Shown in pieces: positions 1 through 11,463 of a stretch of 64,000 nucleotides of DNA. How positions within the stretch are numbered: position 1 is the first letter of the stretch; each line of letters starts with the position of its first letter. Both the position numbers and the translations under genes were made by a program. Below the pieces are notes generated by a model. The model was given only the letters and a program-made list of their open reading frames with translations. It was not told the origin of the DNA and did no database searches. The DNA comes from Actinernus sp. WN-2022 (lineage: Eukaryota > Cnidaria > Anthozoa > Actiniaria > Actinernidae): the NCBI GenBank assembly GCA_030867875.1, contig JAOWCC010000028.1:124001-188000 (forward strand), given 5' to 3'.

Positions 1-2674
1 TGGCTGTAGCCAGGTTATTTTGAAACCCCTCGGATAATTATAGTGACCATTTCCTGTATGGCCCCATTTTCTGTACACCTATAATATACTTATTTTATGA
101 AGTGTGTGAACACTAAGTGAATATTATTTTCTGAAATTATGTGAAGGGCTAATCTAGGAAACATGTCAATAATAATAAGTAACATGTTTTCTAAACTTGA
201 TTTTTAAAATGAAATTTGTATGAATTATGTGAAATTATTTTAAAGGTTAACTGTGAATTGTGGCTTTGTCAAGTGCTTATAATATATTATTTTATGCGAA
301 CTTATTTCAGAGGTGAATCATGTGTATATGCTAATGCACCTAATAAATCATATCAAGGCAGAAAGAGGGTCAGCTTTTTATTGGATAATTTTGAGGTAGA
401 AGGGGGAAGGGTTAGGTGCCCAGTGAATGAATGAGATAGTCCAGTTTGTATAAGCACAATTAATTTGGGAAAGGAAAGCAATGAGGGGGAAGTATGTTGG
501 AATGAAGCACATGTTTCCAATGGCTTCCATTTTATAATAATAATAACAACAATCAGACAGTGTATTATTAAATAAATAATTAATAATAGTTCTATTATAA
601 TAATGATATCAATGCTCTGCTTATGATCATGCATGTTCATTTAAAATCAACATTTTTAAACATAATTAAGTTTTAAAATGCTAAGTGTGCATTCTGTATT
701 AAGCAGACCATTTTAAATGGCTAGGAGGTATGCCTATGACCTAAAGCTCAGGGATGCTCTGATATGGTAAACTCTTTCTGAATTTAAGGTTCAGATACAA
801 CATACATAAATATGTAATTTATTATATTAGTATTTTGATAGCTATATATAATATTATAATTTCATGTCAAAAATTAAAACCCCTTGTGATTTGAATTAAC
901 ATGAACATGCAATGTTATTTTATGTCATGTTTTGCACATGTATCTGATTGTTAATGTTAGTATCATGAATGAAACCTCATCGGAATTAACCCCCATAGCC
1001 ATCATGATTTTTCTTTCCCAAATACATTATCAAGCCCACATTCTTTCAATCAACACTTACAATGTTACCCTTCCTCACTCAAAATTTGAGTTACACCACC
1101 AACACATACATGATTTGTCTCTTGAATTAAATTTTACAGAATAGTTTTTCCATATTTAAGAAAATAACTTATTTGTAATGTTTCATAGATACATAAGTGT
1201 TCTTGTTTTTGGTGGAGAATAAAGATGAAGAGAAGTGATGGTGCTGAAAAGTATATTTTTTTTAGTCTTAATTCCATATAGATGTGTTCCTTCCAATGCT
1301 GATAAAATATGGAACCAGATAATTGTCAGTTTTTTCTACAGTAAAAATAAATAGGTTTAAAACAGTTATAGTCTCAAAAAATGAGAAATTATATAGATGA
1401 AAACTGTATAAGTTTGTTTTTGTTTTCATAGTTTGCTGTATTTGCCTGACTTTGCTTTTGTTTGGGAAGAATAGAGATAAAGATAAATATAATGGTGTTA
1501 ATTTTTGTTAAGTCTGTATTTCAAAACAAGTAATCTGTATAACCAGGTGTTCCTTTACTATTTCGGTACAGATATTCCAAAACAGCAAACAAACACCGAG
1601 TGAATTGGGAAGAGAAACCAGTTTTACTATTTTACAGGAAAATAAACAAGACCAGAGGTACTGCTTCCCAGTTTGATCTGCATAAAATGTGTATAAAAGC
1701 AAACAATGCAAAGCTTGGGTGAGAAAGTCCACATGCAAGCTCTTATGATTTCATACACCAACCATGCATGCACCTCTCATACAAAACCGCACAAAAATCC
1801 AACACAACATAATTAGTCTCAACCCAGTCTTCAAACATGAACAAAATTAAATGAACACAAAACTACTTTGCCAAAGGCATTCGATCACAACTATGTTTTA
1901 TTGTTGGCTTTCTGAAAACAGAACAATTATAAAATATTAAATTAAAATTCGTTTTCCTTACATTGGTAAAACAGTCAACTAATTCATCAAAATGCCGATG
2001 TAATAACATAACCAAATCAAATGAAATATTGTATAATTTCCTGACAATAACTCTGTAGCTTTACTTACAGTCTTTGGTAATGATCGTCGTTCCAGGATTT
2101 CTACTGCTGTAGACAGTCTAGTCACTACTGTAACCGCTTCAAATGCTTCGTTTGAAAAATGGTATGAAAATCTCGAATATGGTATTTTATATGTTTAAAC
2201 CCATTACCTCCTTAGTTCTCTACCGAAGTATAAAGCTTATATATTCACAAGTTTCCTTATTTTTGGCGTTTTTCCAGTCGCATATGAACATTTCGAAATG
2301 GTTCGTTTTTCTTGAAGACAGAGTTGAACGAGCAATTGTAGCGTTCTTTCTGTGAACAGGATTATGTGTTATTTGGGCTCAGAGAAGTCACTGAAGAATA
2401 TCAGTCCATGGTGTGAAGTAATAAAGCAATCGTGGTATTTCCGGAGTTGTGAGCGGTCCATGAAAAAGAGCTACAATCCACTCCCGCTCGGCGGCCATCT
2501 TGATGCCGGCATGCGCTCCGTTTTTCCGCTCTGTCGACATTGGCTGTACTGTGTTGGAGCCGGATATCCTAGTGGGACTACTATACGTACTTCAAATATA
2601 TACTGATAATCGATGTAATCCAGTAAACCTGGCGCTAATAGTCGTTGGGACGCGCAAAACAGTTTTTGTGGTTA
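1..2674. other. AT-rich stretch with no recognisable gene
   Basis: All reading frames are short and none resembles a known protein. The sequence is AT-rich with short ATA/ATT runs (for example around 530-600), as expected for intron or intergenic DNA. A GC-richer patch near 2480-2600 holds a YY1-like site and could be a promoter or 5' end of a host transcript, but no coding exon could be supported. Confidence 0.5.
2491..2502 (-). promoter_or_regulatory. YY1-like site in GC-richer patch
   Basis: GCGGCCATCTTGA is the reverse complement of the YY1 consensus AAGATGGCGGC, which in animals often lies just downstream of a transcription start. It sits in the only GC-richer patch of the first 2.7 kb. 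Function is inferred from the motif alone. Confidence 0.3.
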
Positions 2675-4060
2675 CGTCTTCAAGGAGATAAACTAAGTTC
2701 CGAGTTAGAATCCCGAGTTAGGATCCCGAGTTCGGATCCCCCCTAGGATCTCCCCCCCTCCCCCACCAAAAATAAAAAAATAAAAAATAAAAATTTAATA
2801 ATAAAATAATAATAGTAATAATAATGATATTTCTGAAATCTTATTCTGTCGAATACTTTTTTTAGGGTTAAAGATAGAAGCATCAAAGCATCTTGAGAAC
2901 AAAAATATGCATGAGAAAACTGACACTCTCAGTGAACTGAGAAAGACCCTAACTGGGTTCAGAAAATCCGGACTGAGTTTTGAAAAAGCAGATGAGTCAC
3001 TAAACAACTTTTAAATGTTGCATACAAATATGGGAATCCGTAATTCTCTCTTGAAGTTGTTCGGCTGTTTTTATCGGTAATTCAGTTTATAAAAGATCCC
3101 AATTGATAAATATTATACGATACAATACAATATTATTATAGGTCGGCCTCCCGAAAGTAACGACAGTTAAAGGCTGCTAAAACCGAAGTAACGACCCTTA
3201 TGGTTACACGTTACCGTTTCGAAACTTTACAGTAGAATTTCTCATTTCATTGAGCAGGCAAATGTTTCCGCGGTGCTACTACTGATACCCGAGAATGCGA
3301 ATTTCACTGAAAGTACTCGATATATCAATATACTCTGTCTGATTATTGCAGTTCTAGTCGACCAGTCATCATGCATGATCGGAAGCAAAATACCGAAGCA
3401 ATCACGACCGGCTGACTAGAAAAAGGCAAAACCATATTCAGGATAGGCAGTAAGCTAATATTTGGCTGTTTTGAAGTGATGGCGGTTCAGTTCGTTACAT
3501 TACGTGTAGAGAACTGAGAACTGGTCGGCGCGCGAAATGTGTTAGCTTGTGTAAAGTCTCAGCGCCGTATATTCACCTCCTGTTGAGCGGTTTTTACGGG
3601 AAATTTCTAGAACTACATACTCATACTCTCTTGGTAGTTGCCGAATCTGTTAGCTTTGGTTTGTATGAACTGTATAAAGAGGATGCTGCAGTGCAAATAA
3701 CATGCTGAGAGCTGTCAAACTAGTTTGATCTAAATCAAAAGCGCACTTCCTATTACTAGTGATTATATACATCCTGGGAATTTTGACACGAGGTAGTACA
3801 GCCCCCCAAAAAGAACATGATGTCGATCAGCAGGGAAAGAAAAGGATGCGAGATTCACTGGTTCGCAAAGGGAGCTCGACATGGTAAACAAATTGAAGAA
3901 CTGAAAAACTATACTTGAAAATGCAAACTTTAACAGAACGTGTACTTTTTTTTCCTTTTTTTTTGGGGGGGGGATCCTAGGGGGGATCCTAGGGGGGATC
4001 CTAGCTCGGGATCCTAACTCCGGTTCCTAACTCGATAAATAGCGAGACTCGTCTTCAAGG
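2675..4060. mobile_element. Non-autonomous DNA transposon with imperfect TIRs and 11-bp direct repeat
   Basis: The 11-mer CGTCTTCAAGG occurs in direct orientation at 2675-2685 and 4050-4060 and brackets the element like a target-site duplication. Just inside, both ends carry iterations of GAGTTAGGATCC/CCTAGGATCC in inverted orientation (2690-2755 and 3967-4040), followed by a C-rich run on the left and a G-rich run on the right. No transposase-sized ORF lies inside, so the copy is non-autonomous. A 9-11-bp duplication would suit a Mutator-like (MULE) element; this is inference, and the family was not identified. Confidence 0.55.
2756..2830. repeat. Poly-C and A/ATA-rich low-complexity tract
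   Basis: A C-run is followed by AAAAATAAAA-type and AATAATA-type simple sequence, just inside the left end of the flanking TIR element. No coding capacity. Confidence 0.7.
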
Positions 4061-4965
4061 GCTTGAATACAACAAAGTTGTGTAAAAATTGAGAATACCC
4101 GTTAAAGTACTCGGTATTCCGGCACAGTATACATAGAATATATTGGACTTTAATAGTGTATATAAATCGTCTTGCACTCACTCCTAGCTTAAATTACCCG
4201 GCGCTAGCTCTTTTTACTAGTTAGTGTTAAAACAGAATTCACAGGCATCGTTAATACAGGTGAAAGCTCTTTATCTGGAGTTGCAAAAACGAAAAAAAAC
4301 GAAGTATAATAACGATATTTCGCCTGATGTTTTTTCAACACTATCGACGCTTTCCACCGCGATCATGACGCATTCCATTTGAGAACTGGTCGATCAGACT
4401 AATCGGTACCTTGTTTGTATTCTAACATTTATAGCTCCGTCTTACTTAATTGCTTTTGACCTTTAGTTCGTTGAGCTAATGCTGGACACAATTGATGCAA
4501 TTAAGGTCACTTAACTATATACCAGACCCGCGGCTCAAGAAAAATAAAATCATCAAAACGTCTACGATCTAACATTACCCAAACGGAAAATTCTGCGAAA
4601 CATCTGTCTGCATGATAGTTTTAAAAGCTTTTTGATTTGATCCGGTCTTTTATCTGTCGCCTAGCTTCCTTTCCAGACTTCGGAATCGACATTCATTTCC
4701 CTTATATCAACAGACGTCTGCGGTTTTTCATGCCAGCAAAAAAATATTCCGTTCTATAAGAACTGAGTTCGGGACAGACTGTTCCTTCTCAGGGAGGAGA
4801 ACTAGCCAGTTCTGCCAGTCCTATTCCACAATGTGTACAATTAGGGATCTAAGAACCACAACGGCATGAAACAAGTTTTAATTTACAAAATACAATAACT
4901 GCACATGAAAATACATGTACATGCAGTTGTAAATAATGTGGCTGTTGTCTGTAAAAACACAGTGG
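4061..4965. other. No gene seen
   Basis: Unique-looking AT-rich sequence between two mobile elements. No frame longer than about 60 codons, no repeat or RNA gene recognised. Confidence 0.5.
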
Positions 4966-5009
4966 CCGTTTTCATACTATAGACACGCCTTCTAGACGTA
5001 TTTGGGTCT

Positions 5010-6913
5010 AGAAGGGTCTAGTATAACTTAGTACGTCTTCTTAGTTCGTCTAGTATAACTTAGTGAGTCTTCTTAGTTCGTCTAGTATAACTTAGTGCGT
5101 CTTCTTAGTTCGTCTAGTATAACTTAGTGCGTCTTCTTAGTTCGTCTAGTATAACTTAGTACGTCTTCTTAGTTCGTCTAGTATAACTTAGTGTGTCTTC
5201 TTAGTTCGTCTAGTATAACTTAGTGCGTCTTCTTAGTTCGTCTAGTATAACTTAGTGCGTCTTCTTAGTTCGTCTAGTATAACTTAGTGCGTCTTCTTAG
5301 TTCGTCTAGTATAACTTAGTGCGTCTTCTTAGTTCGTCTAGTATAACTTAGTGCGTCTTCTTAGTTCGTCTAGTATAACTTAGTACGTCTTCTTAGTTCG
5401 TCTAGTATAACTTAGTGCGTCTTCTTAGTTCGTCTAGTATAACTTAGTGCGTCTTCTTAGTTCGTCTAGTATAACTTAGTGCGTCTTCTTAGTTCGTCTA
5501 GTATAACTTAGTGCGTCTTCTTAGTTCGTCTAGTATAACTTAGTGCGTCTTCTTAGTTCGTCTAGTATAACTTAGTGCGTCTTCTTAGTTCGTCTAGTAT
5601 AACTTAGTGCGTCTTCTTAGTTCGTCTAGTATAACTTAGTGCGTCTTCTTAGTTCGTCTAGTATAACTTAGTGCGTCTTCTTAGTTCGTCTAGTATAACT
5701 TAGTGCGTCTTCTTAGTTCGTCCAGTATAACTTAGTGCGTCTTCTTAGTTCGTCCAGTATAACTTAGTGCGTCTTCTTAGTTCGTCCAGTATAACTTAGT
5801 GCGTCTTCTTAGTTCGTCCAGTATAACTTAGTGCGTCTTCTTAGTTCGTCCAGTATAACTTAGTGCGTCTTCTTAGTTCGTCTAGTATAACTTAGTACGT
5901 CTTCTTAGTTCGTCTAGTATAACTTAGTGCGTCTTCTTATTTCGTCTAGTATAACTTAGTGCGTCTTCTTAGTTCGTCTAGTATAACTTAGTGCGTCTTC
6001 TTAGTTCGTCTAGTATAACTTAGTGCGTCTTCTTAGTTCGTCTAGTATAACTTAGTGAGTCTTCTTAGTTCGTCTAGTATAACTTAGTGCGTCTCCTTAG
6101 TTCGTCTAGTATAACTTAGTGCGTCTCCTTAGTTCGTCTAGTATAACTTAGTGCGTCTCCTTAGTTCGTCTAGTATAACTTAGTGCGTCTTCTTAGTTCG
6201 TCTAGTATAACTTAGTGCGTCTTCTTAGTTCGTCTAGTATAACTTAGTGCGTCTTCTTAGTTCGTCTAGTATAACTTAGTGCGTCTCCTTAGTTCGTCTA
6301 GTATAACTTAGTGCGTCTCCTTAGTTCGTCTAGTATAACTTAGTGCGTCTTCTTAGTTCGTCTAGTATAACTTAGTGCGTCTTCTTAGTTCGTCTAGTAT
6401 AACTTAGTGCGTCTCCTTAGTTCGTCTAGTATAACTTAGTGCGTCTCCTTAGTTCGTCTAGTATAACTTAGTGCGTCTTCTTAGTTCGTCTAGTATAACT
6501 TAGTGCGTCTTCTTAGTTCGTCTAGTATAACTTAGTGCGTCTTCTTAGTTCGTCTAGTATAACTTAGTGCGTCTTCTTAGTTCGTCTAGTATAACTTAGT
6601 GCGTCTTCTTAGTTCGTCTAGTATAACTTAGTGCGTCTTCTTAGTTCGTCTAGTATAACTTAGTGCGTCTCCTTAGTTCGTCTAGTATAACTTAGTGCGT
6701 CTTCTTAGTTCGTCTAGTATAACTTAGTGCGTCTTCTTAGTTCGTCTAGTATAACTTAGTGCGTCTCCTTAGTTCGTCTAGTATAACTTAGTGCGTCTTC
6801 TTAGTTCGTCTAGTATAACTTAGTGCGTCTCCTTAGTTCGTCTAGTATAACTTAGTGCGTCTTCTTAGTTCGTCTAGTATAACTTAGTGCGTCTTCTTAG
6901 TTCGTCTAGTATA
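5010..6913. repeat. 32-bp minisatellite, about 60 copies
   Basis: The unit is read as GTATAACTTAGTGCGTCTTC followed by TTAGTTCGTCTA. It repeats head to tail with few changes: CTTCTT versus CTCCTT, GTGCG versus GTACG, GTCTA versus GTCCA. Variants cluster: the GTCCA form lies at about 5720-5870 and CTCCTT at about 6090-6840, which suggests local duplication or conversion. There are no spacers, so this is not CRISPR. No coding frame. Confidence 0.95.
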
Positions 6914-7040
6914 AAAGGCGTTATGCGACTGGACGAACTAAGTTCGATAGTGTGTCGTTTTGGACGGATTACCAAACTTAGTTCTTCCAGTCGTATAATG
7001 CGTCTTGTCAGCCCGTTTCTATACTCGGCGAACTATTAAG

Positions 7041-7247
7041 TATATGTAGTTATGATAGGAAATCATGTTTGCCGCGTAGCACTATATAGTAAGTGTAAAG
7101 GATGTGATGTAAAGTCACGTGGTAAGCTGTAGTGCTAAATGTGCACGCCCTACGAGGGAAAGAGAAAAAATCTCTGACCCAAGTGGGACTCGAACCCAAC
7201 GACCTCCAGGTTACAACCTGGAGGTCGTTGGGTTCGAGTCCCACTTG
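7041..7247 (-). mobile_element. tRNA-derived SINE with fold-back 5' end
   Basis: An insertion of about 207 bp is bracketed by GAACTATTAAG at 7030-7040 and 7248-7258, a good target duplication. Read on minus it contains a pol III B-box/T-arm (GGTTCGAGTCCCACTTGG) followed by a body ending near 7041. Instead of the tRNA 5' half, the head is a perfect inverted copy of the T-arm: arms of 34 bp at 7179-7212 and 7215-7248 with a 2-nt spacer. This looks like snap-back synthesis during target-primed reverse transcription. It has no A box and is unlikely to be active. Confidence 0.6.
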
Positions 7248-7328
7248 GAACTATTAAGGAGACGTACTAAGTTGTCTTTGCCTTATACGTGCATGTACAC
7301 GCATAATGCGTCTCTAGTATAAAAACGG

Positions 7329-8039
7329 TTAATGTAAAAACGCCGAGTTCAGACGTTTTAAAGAGTGCCGCGGACATTTACTTTTGTGGGACGAATATAT
7401 AGAAAGCGCCTTTATAGATTCGATTGGAAGTAGACACGAGCACGTGATCTTAGTATATAACTAGAAGTTCACTGTGTGAAGGGAAATTAATGCCTGGAAT
7501 GCTGCTGATTATATATTAATAGTGTGCGTGCTATCAAGAGCATTCATGGCTTCATAACAACCTACATTGACACAGTCATCCTGGCAAAACAGATTGAATT
7601 AACCAGATTTAACTTCTGGCCGGTCATACAGTAGTATCAGTTGTTACGTAAATGTGGCTTGTCCGCCTGTCAAAAAGTAGTTCATTTGGAACTCTTTGAA
7701 AACTCCATTTTACTATAACATTTTTTAAATGGATTTTTAACATGATTAAATAAAATAAATGAATACATGCAGTTGAATACGACTTAAAATGTTTGTCAGG
7801 TCTTTTAAAGGGACTGTGTCATGGTGAGAGACCACAATAGATGTCCGCGCCGGACACGGTCATAATCAGCGATTTCATATGAACTGACGAACCTCCCGCA
7901 CATGTGGTAAAATCAAAGCAAATATTCAAAAATGACTAATAAACTGTGTAAATATACAGTAATCAAGTAAAATAATGAAAATACTTGCAATCAAGCATTG
8001 AAGGAGGGGGATTTAACTGTTTTAACCCACCAATCGAAC
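7329..8039. other. No gene seen
   Basis: AT-rich sequence with no long frame, RNA gene or recognised repeat between the MITE and the LINE fragment. Confidence 0.5.
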
Positions 8040-8860
8040 ACTGACTCCATACAGACAGACAGACATATTTTATTTGGAGTCTTATACAATAAAGTACATA
8101 GACTAAAGTCCAAATAACTATACTAACTATAAATAGTGATTATACATATCATTATTTCACAGAACTTCATATCTGTATTCAATATATATTTATGACAGAT
8201 AGGACTGTAGGGTAACTAGTGGATAAAATGTAATAATTATAGCCCCATACTAGAAAGTTCAAGAACGCTCGCATCGACGCCTTTTTTCAAGGCATTCGTA
8301 AATAAACTTGGCACTTAATGCTTGGAGAGATTTGGGTGGGTCGATAATGAGACGAAATTTCACGTTCTCATTTATGTGAGTTAAATTCTTATTGAGAGTG
8401 GAGCTAATTGATGAGAAAAGTTCAATTCTTAGATCGTCATAGTTTCTACATCTGACTAGAAAGTGAATCTCGTCTTCGACTTCGGTCCCACACTGTGAAC
8501 AAATTCGTTCTTCAGGCTTTTTGTAAGGTCTCGCATGCCTTCCTCTTTCAATTTCTAGACTGTGGTTGCTGATTCTCAATTTAGTCATGGCTGTTCTGTG
8601 TTTCAGCACAGTGACAGTTTTTAGATAATTTTCACAATTATAACTTGTTTTAAATAGTCGGAATGTTCTCAGTTTGTTACGTTGATCAGGCGAACCTTTG
8701 CGTTCATCGTTATGAATTTCACTTGTCCATGTCTGTATTTCATTATCAATTATTCTTTGTTTGATTAAAGGGAGCCATAATTTATGAGAATCTAAATCTT
8801 GCTGTTCAATCCAATAGCTACCAAAACCTAGACGATATAAGAATGTTCTGATTTTTTTTG
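8040..8860 (-). mobile_element. 5'-truncated LINE, C-terminal RT region and 3' tail
   Basis: On minus, the frame 8609-8259 encodes a Cys-containing C-terminal motif (CSQCGTEVEDEIHFLVRC, then C-terminal helices) typical of the end of non-LTR reverse transcriptases of the CR1/L2/RTE kind. Upstream frames to about 8860 continue the homology in broken register. The 3' side runs through an AT-rich tail (AATAAAATATG) to a short CTGT repeat at 8053-8064, the usual 3' end of such elements. The catalytic RT domain is absent, so this is a dead 3' fragment. Confidence 0.65.
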
Positions 8861-9250
8861 CTCCAGAAAGCTACGCTCGTCTCGTTTTTAATGTCTACGT
8901 AAACCAAACTGGACAACCCAGGAATTTCCTACATGCATAGTACCATGACATAGCCCCTTTAAGACCATTATATGTTGATTCCAGATTTTCGGCCTCGTTA
9001 GACGTTAATCAAAATAGCCCTGACCCTCATATTGTTTTTTTTAAGGCAGAAACCCAACACTCTTTTGTAGCAAGTCACCATGTTTGAGAGTGTGCATGGT
9101 TACTCGTAATTGTTGATTAAATTCACATGTTAGTAATGGGCTCCTGGTTATATCCAATAGTGCTACCTGCATGTCTGCTCTGTTAATTGAGCAAAACTGT
9201 GACATCATTATGCCATTTAATTTTGAAGGCTTTGAGTTAAGACGTCAATC
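8861..9250. other. No gene seen
   Basis: No coding frame or recognised repeat between the LINE fragment and the end of the coiled-coil gene. Confidence 0.4.
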
Positions 9251-10081
9251 TTATTTTAACATTTCAGCTGATGTTCTTAACATTTCCTTGAACGACTCGT
9301 AATCTTCGGCGGAGAAGAAAGCGTCGAAAATACCACGTTCTTCCAACTCTTGCACAGACGGCAACTCTACTCCTTCAACTGGCGGATGTGTCTCACTATT
9401 TCTTATGCCCCGGATGTATTCCATTATCTTCAGGTGGTCGTCCGTGAGCCCGATAACTGTTGTAATGTAGTTGTATTGTTTCCAGGCGTTGTCCCTTTCA
9501 TCGGACTTCACATTTCTCTTGATCAAACTTTTCATACTTTCTTTATTTGCCTTGCAGTGTTGCAGTTTTTCTGGTGAGATATGTGGCAACACATATCGGC
9601 AGATGTTGGTATGGATTTGCTGCGATAGCTGCCCTGAAATGATGCGATACATTGAGTCTTGCGATGACATTAACTCCTCCATTCTTGATTTAGGGGCGGC
9701 GACCTCTGACCTTAGAACCTTTATTTCTGACTCGAGCTTTTCAATGCGATCACTTTTCAACTTGAACTTGTTTTCGAGTGCTTCGACCTCTTGCTTCAAG
9801 GCCTCGATTTTCCTCGAATCAATCCCGCGAGTCTTCACTTCATCTTGAAGCTCTGTTAATATTTTTGTCAAATTCACGATCTCTTCCCTTGCACCTTTCC
9901 TTTCCTCTGATTGTGTCTGTTCTTGTTCTGGTTGAAGACGGATTACTTCACGAGAGTAAACTATAGGTTCTTGCTTTTTAATGCTGTTATATTCGCTCCC
10001 CTGATTCGGCGGTTTAAGCGGTGGAATCGACATACCTGAGCTGGTGCTTTGTCGGTCTTTTTCGAAACGGAATAGAAAACC
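9251..10081 (-). CDS. Coiled-coil protein, last exon (full-length copy)
   Basis: Function unknown. A long exon starts after a good acceptor (TTGCAG, 10082-10087) and runs to TAA at 9251. The open frame extends upstream to an ATG at 10136-10138, but the acceptor makes that start doubtful; the true start is probably in an unseen 5' exon. The product has a Ser/Pro/Gln-rich N-terminus, a Glu/Lys heptad coiled coil in the middle (about 80 residues, ETHPP-type region beyond it) and a conserved helical C-terminal domain beginning near SGQLSQQIHTNICRYVLP and ending GIFDAFF...EMLK. The C-terminal domain matches the paralogue at 20207-21157. Its 5' part is repeated in inverted orientation at 17461-17793. 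Confidence 0.6.
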   Translation of the reverse strand, partial: GFLFRFEKDRQSTSSGMSIPPLKPPNQGSEYNSIKKQEPIVYSREVIRLQPEQEQTQSEERKGAREEIVNLTKILTELQDEVKTRGIDSRKIEALKQEVEALENKFKLKSDRIEKLESEIKVLRSEVAAPKSRMEELMSSQDSMYRIISGQLSQQIHTNICRYVLPHISPEKLQHCKANKESMKSLIKRNVKSDERDNAWKQYNYITTVIGLTDDHLKIMEYIRGIRNSETHPPVEGVELPSVQELEERGIFDAFFSAEDYESFKEMLRTSAEMLK

Positions 10082-10337
10082 TGCAAGTGTGAAATATGGA
10101 AACATTATTAAGTGCATGTGTGACCTGAACTGAAACAAAATTCAGTGTCTAGAAAAGCCGCTCGCACCGGCTAGAGCACCGATTAAAGTAAATTTAACGT
10201 CGGCTTCAGTCTAACCGACTGCTGTTCCAGGAGGCCGACGGTGCACAACTTTACCCCTTCTCTTACAGAGCTCCCAATTAATGGTTTTCAAAGCTATATA
10301 AGCTACTCGGATTAGAGAATAGTCGGTACGGATGTGG

Positions 10338-10440
10338 CGGACCGCGGCAGAAATCGAACTCGGGACCACAAAAGTCATGCTCAACTGATATGTCGTGCAC
10401 TAACCCATTACATCACAAACACGCCCGATTCTTGAACTAT
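10338..10440 (-). repeat. tRNA-derived SINE head, left-arm copy
   Basis: This is the reverse-complement copy of the tRNA-like sequence described at 17178-17275, with pol III A box and B box in order on minus. The Leu/Ser-like spacing between boxes is longer than in a standard tRNA. It lies just upstream of the coiled-coil exon in both arms. Confidence 0.5.
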
Positions 10441-10621
10441 ATCTTCTTTCAGCTTGCATGCAATACTGTTATATTAGGCCCAGAACTAGAATGAATTTTA
10501 TCGATTGTTTACCATCGAGTGACATATATGTTGTGAGCCCCAACAGGCACGAATCGCGATATTTCACTAAGACGCTCTGCACTTCATTTCTGATCGTTGA
10601 CGACTGAATGCCGGAATTTTA

Positions 10622-10900
10622 TTATACCAGCTTATCAGTTCTAGAAACTTGATTTCGGTTACAGTGAACCGATTCAAGTTGCTGTAATTTAATTTTAAAA
10701 GTAGTATTTTTCATACCACTCGAATCTTTGCCATCCTTCATCAAAATTGTCTCAATTTTTTTCCAGCACATCTGGAAAGCATACATGTACTCTGCAAGTC
10801 TGATTTTGTCTTTAGTGTTACGAGAACTGAAGTTTATAATTTGGAGGTTGATATATAGTGCCCCTTTAACTCCCTGACAAGGTGACCACGGCACTGACAC
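10622..10900 (-). CDS. Doubtful small ORF, left-arm copy
   Basis: An open frame of 92 codons is repeated unchanged at 16700-16978. The predicted product has no recognised domain. The 5' part falls in a TTAAAGGGGCACTAT-type repeat start, so the frame may be fortuitous. It is listed because both copies keep the frame, but that is also expected from near-identity of the arms. Confidence 0.2.
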   Translation of the reverse strand: MSVPWSPCQGVKGALYINLQIINFSSRNTKDKIRLAEYMYAFQMCWKKIETILMKDGKDSSGMKNTTFKIKLQQLESVHCNRNQVSRTDKLV

Positions 10901-11353
10901 AAAGCATGATTTTAGTGACGTTCTGCACGCCCCAAAAAATAACGAGAAGTATGCTGGATTACATCATCCGACATCATTTAAGAAATATAACTTTTTTCTT
11001 GTTTCCATACATATAGTTATGAAAATTTAATACGAGAGGAAATTTTGTAGAATAAGAAATGGCTGTTCCAGAGCTATTTCAATTAAGATATGTACACACA
11101 TCAAAATAATCCCCGAAGTGATCTCGCGTAATTTTAAGACTAGCTGTCCAGTGGATCTTGGAACGGACTGAACAAAATGCAAACTCGATTTTATTACACG
11201 AAATAAAAATTATCATTGAATCAGAATAGAGTGATTATAAAATTTACGACAGGGATGCTTTAATTTCTTATGAATTGAGCAATGTTGTGGCTCTTCGATT
11301 CCTGGATTCAGCAAACGATTTTGAACTAAACAAATCTACGCCGATGTGCGCAT

Positions 11354-11463
11354 CCCCCCCCCCCCCCCCCACCCCCCCGATGCAATGTTGTTTCACGGAA
11401 CACAACCACAGTGGAAAAGTGATGCCAACTCAACATTGTTTCGGGGAGGGGGGGGGGGGGGGG
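11354..11463. mobile_element. Short MITE with poly-C/poly-G ends
   Basis: A C-run followed by CCCCGATGCAATGTTG at the left pairs in inverted orientation with CAACATTGTTTCGGGG and a G-run at the right. The element of about 110 bp can fold into a hairpin with homopolymer ends. The second copy is at 16147-16245 in the other arm, with different run lengths. Confidence 0.45.

Larger units (their letters stand above)
4966..7328. mobile_element. TIR-bounded MITE-like element hosting a satellite array
   Basis: The left end CCGTTTTCATACTATAGAC at 4966 pairs in inverted orientation with the right end (7309-7328), with about two mismatches. Between them lie the 32-bp satellite, an inverted flank at 6914-7020 (GAACTAAGTTCG, CAAACTTAGTTC, which match the satellite in reverse orientation) and a SINE insertion. 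The satellite unit therefore seems to derive from the MITE's own subterminal sequence. No clear target duplication was found, so the exact ends are approximate. Confidence 0.5.

Noticed and set aside
1..2674. Short ORFs at 216-434, 932-1144, 1508-1738 and 2143-2691
   Set aside because: Low-complexity or random composition, no splice context or homology.
5010..6913. CRISPR-like array of 32-bp repeats
   Set aside because: The units abut with no unique spacers, and the surroundings are eukaryotic. It is a minisatellite.
7050..7322. Two overlapping ORFs on opposite strands with the same peptide (LQVVTWRS/PPGYNLEVV type)
   Set aside because: They are translations of the tRNA T-arm palindrome, not genes.
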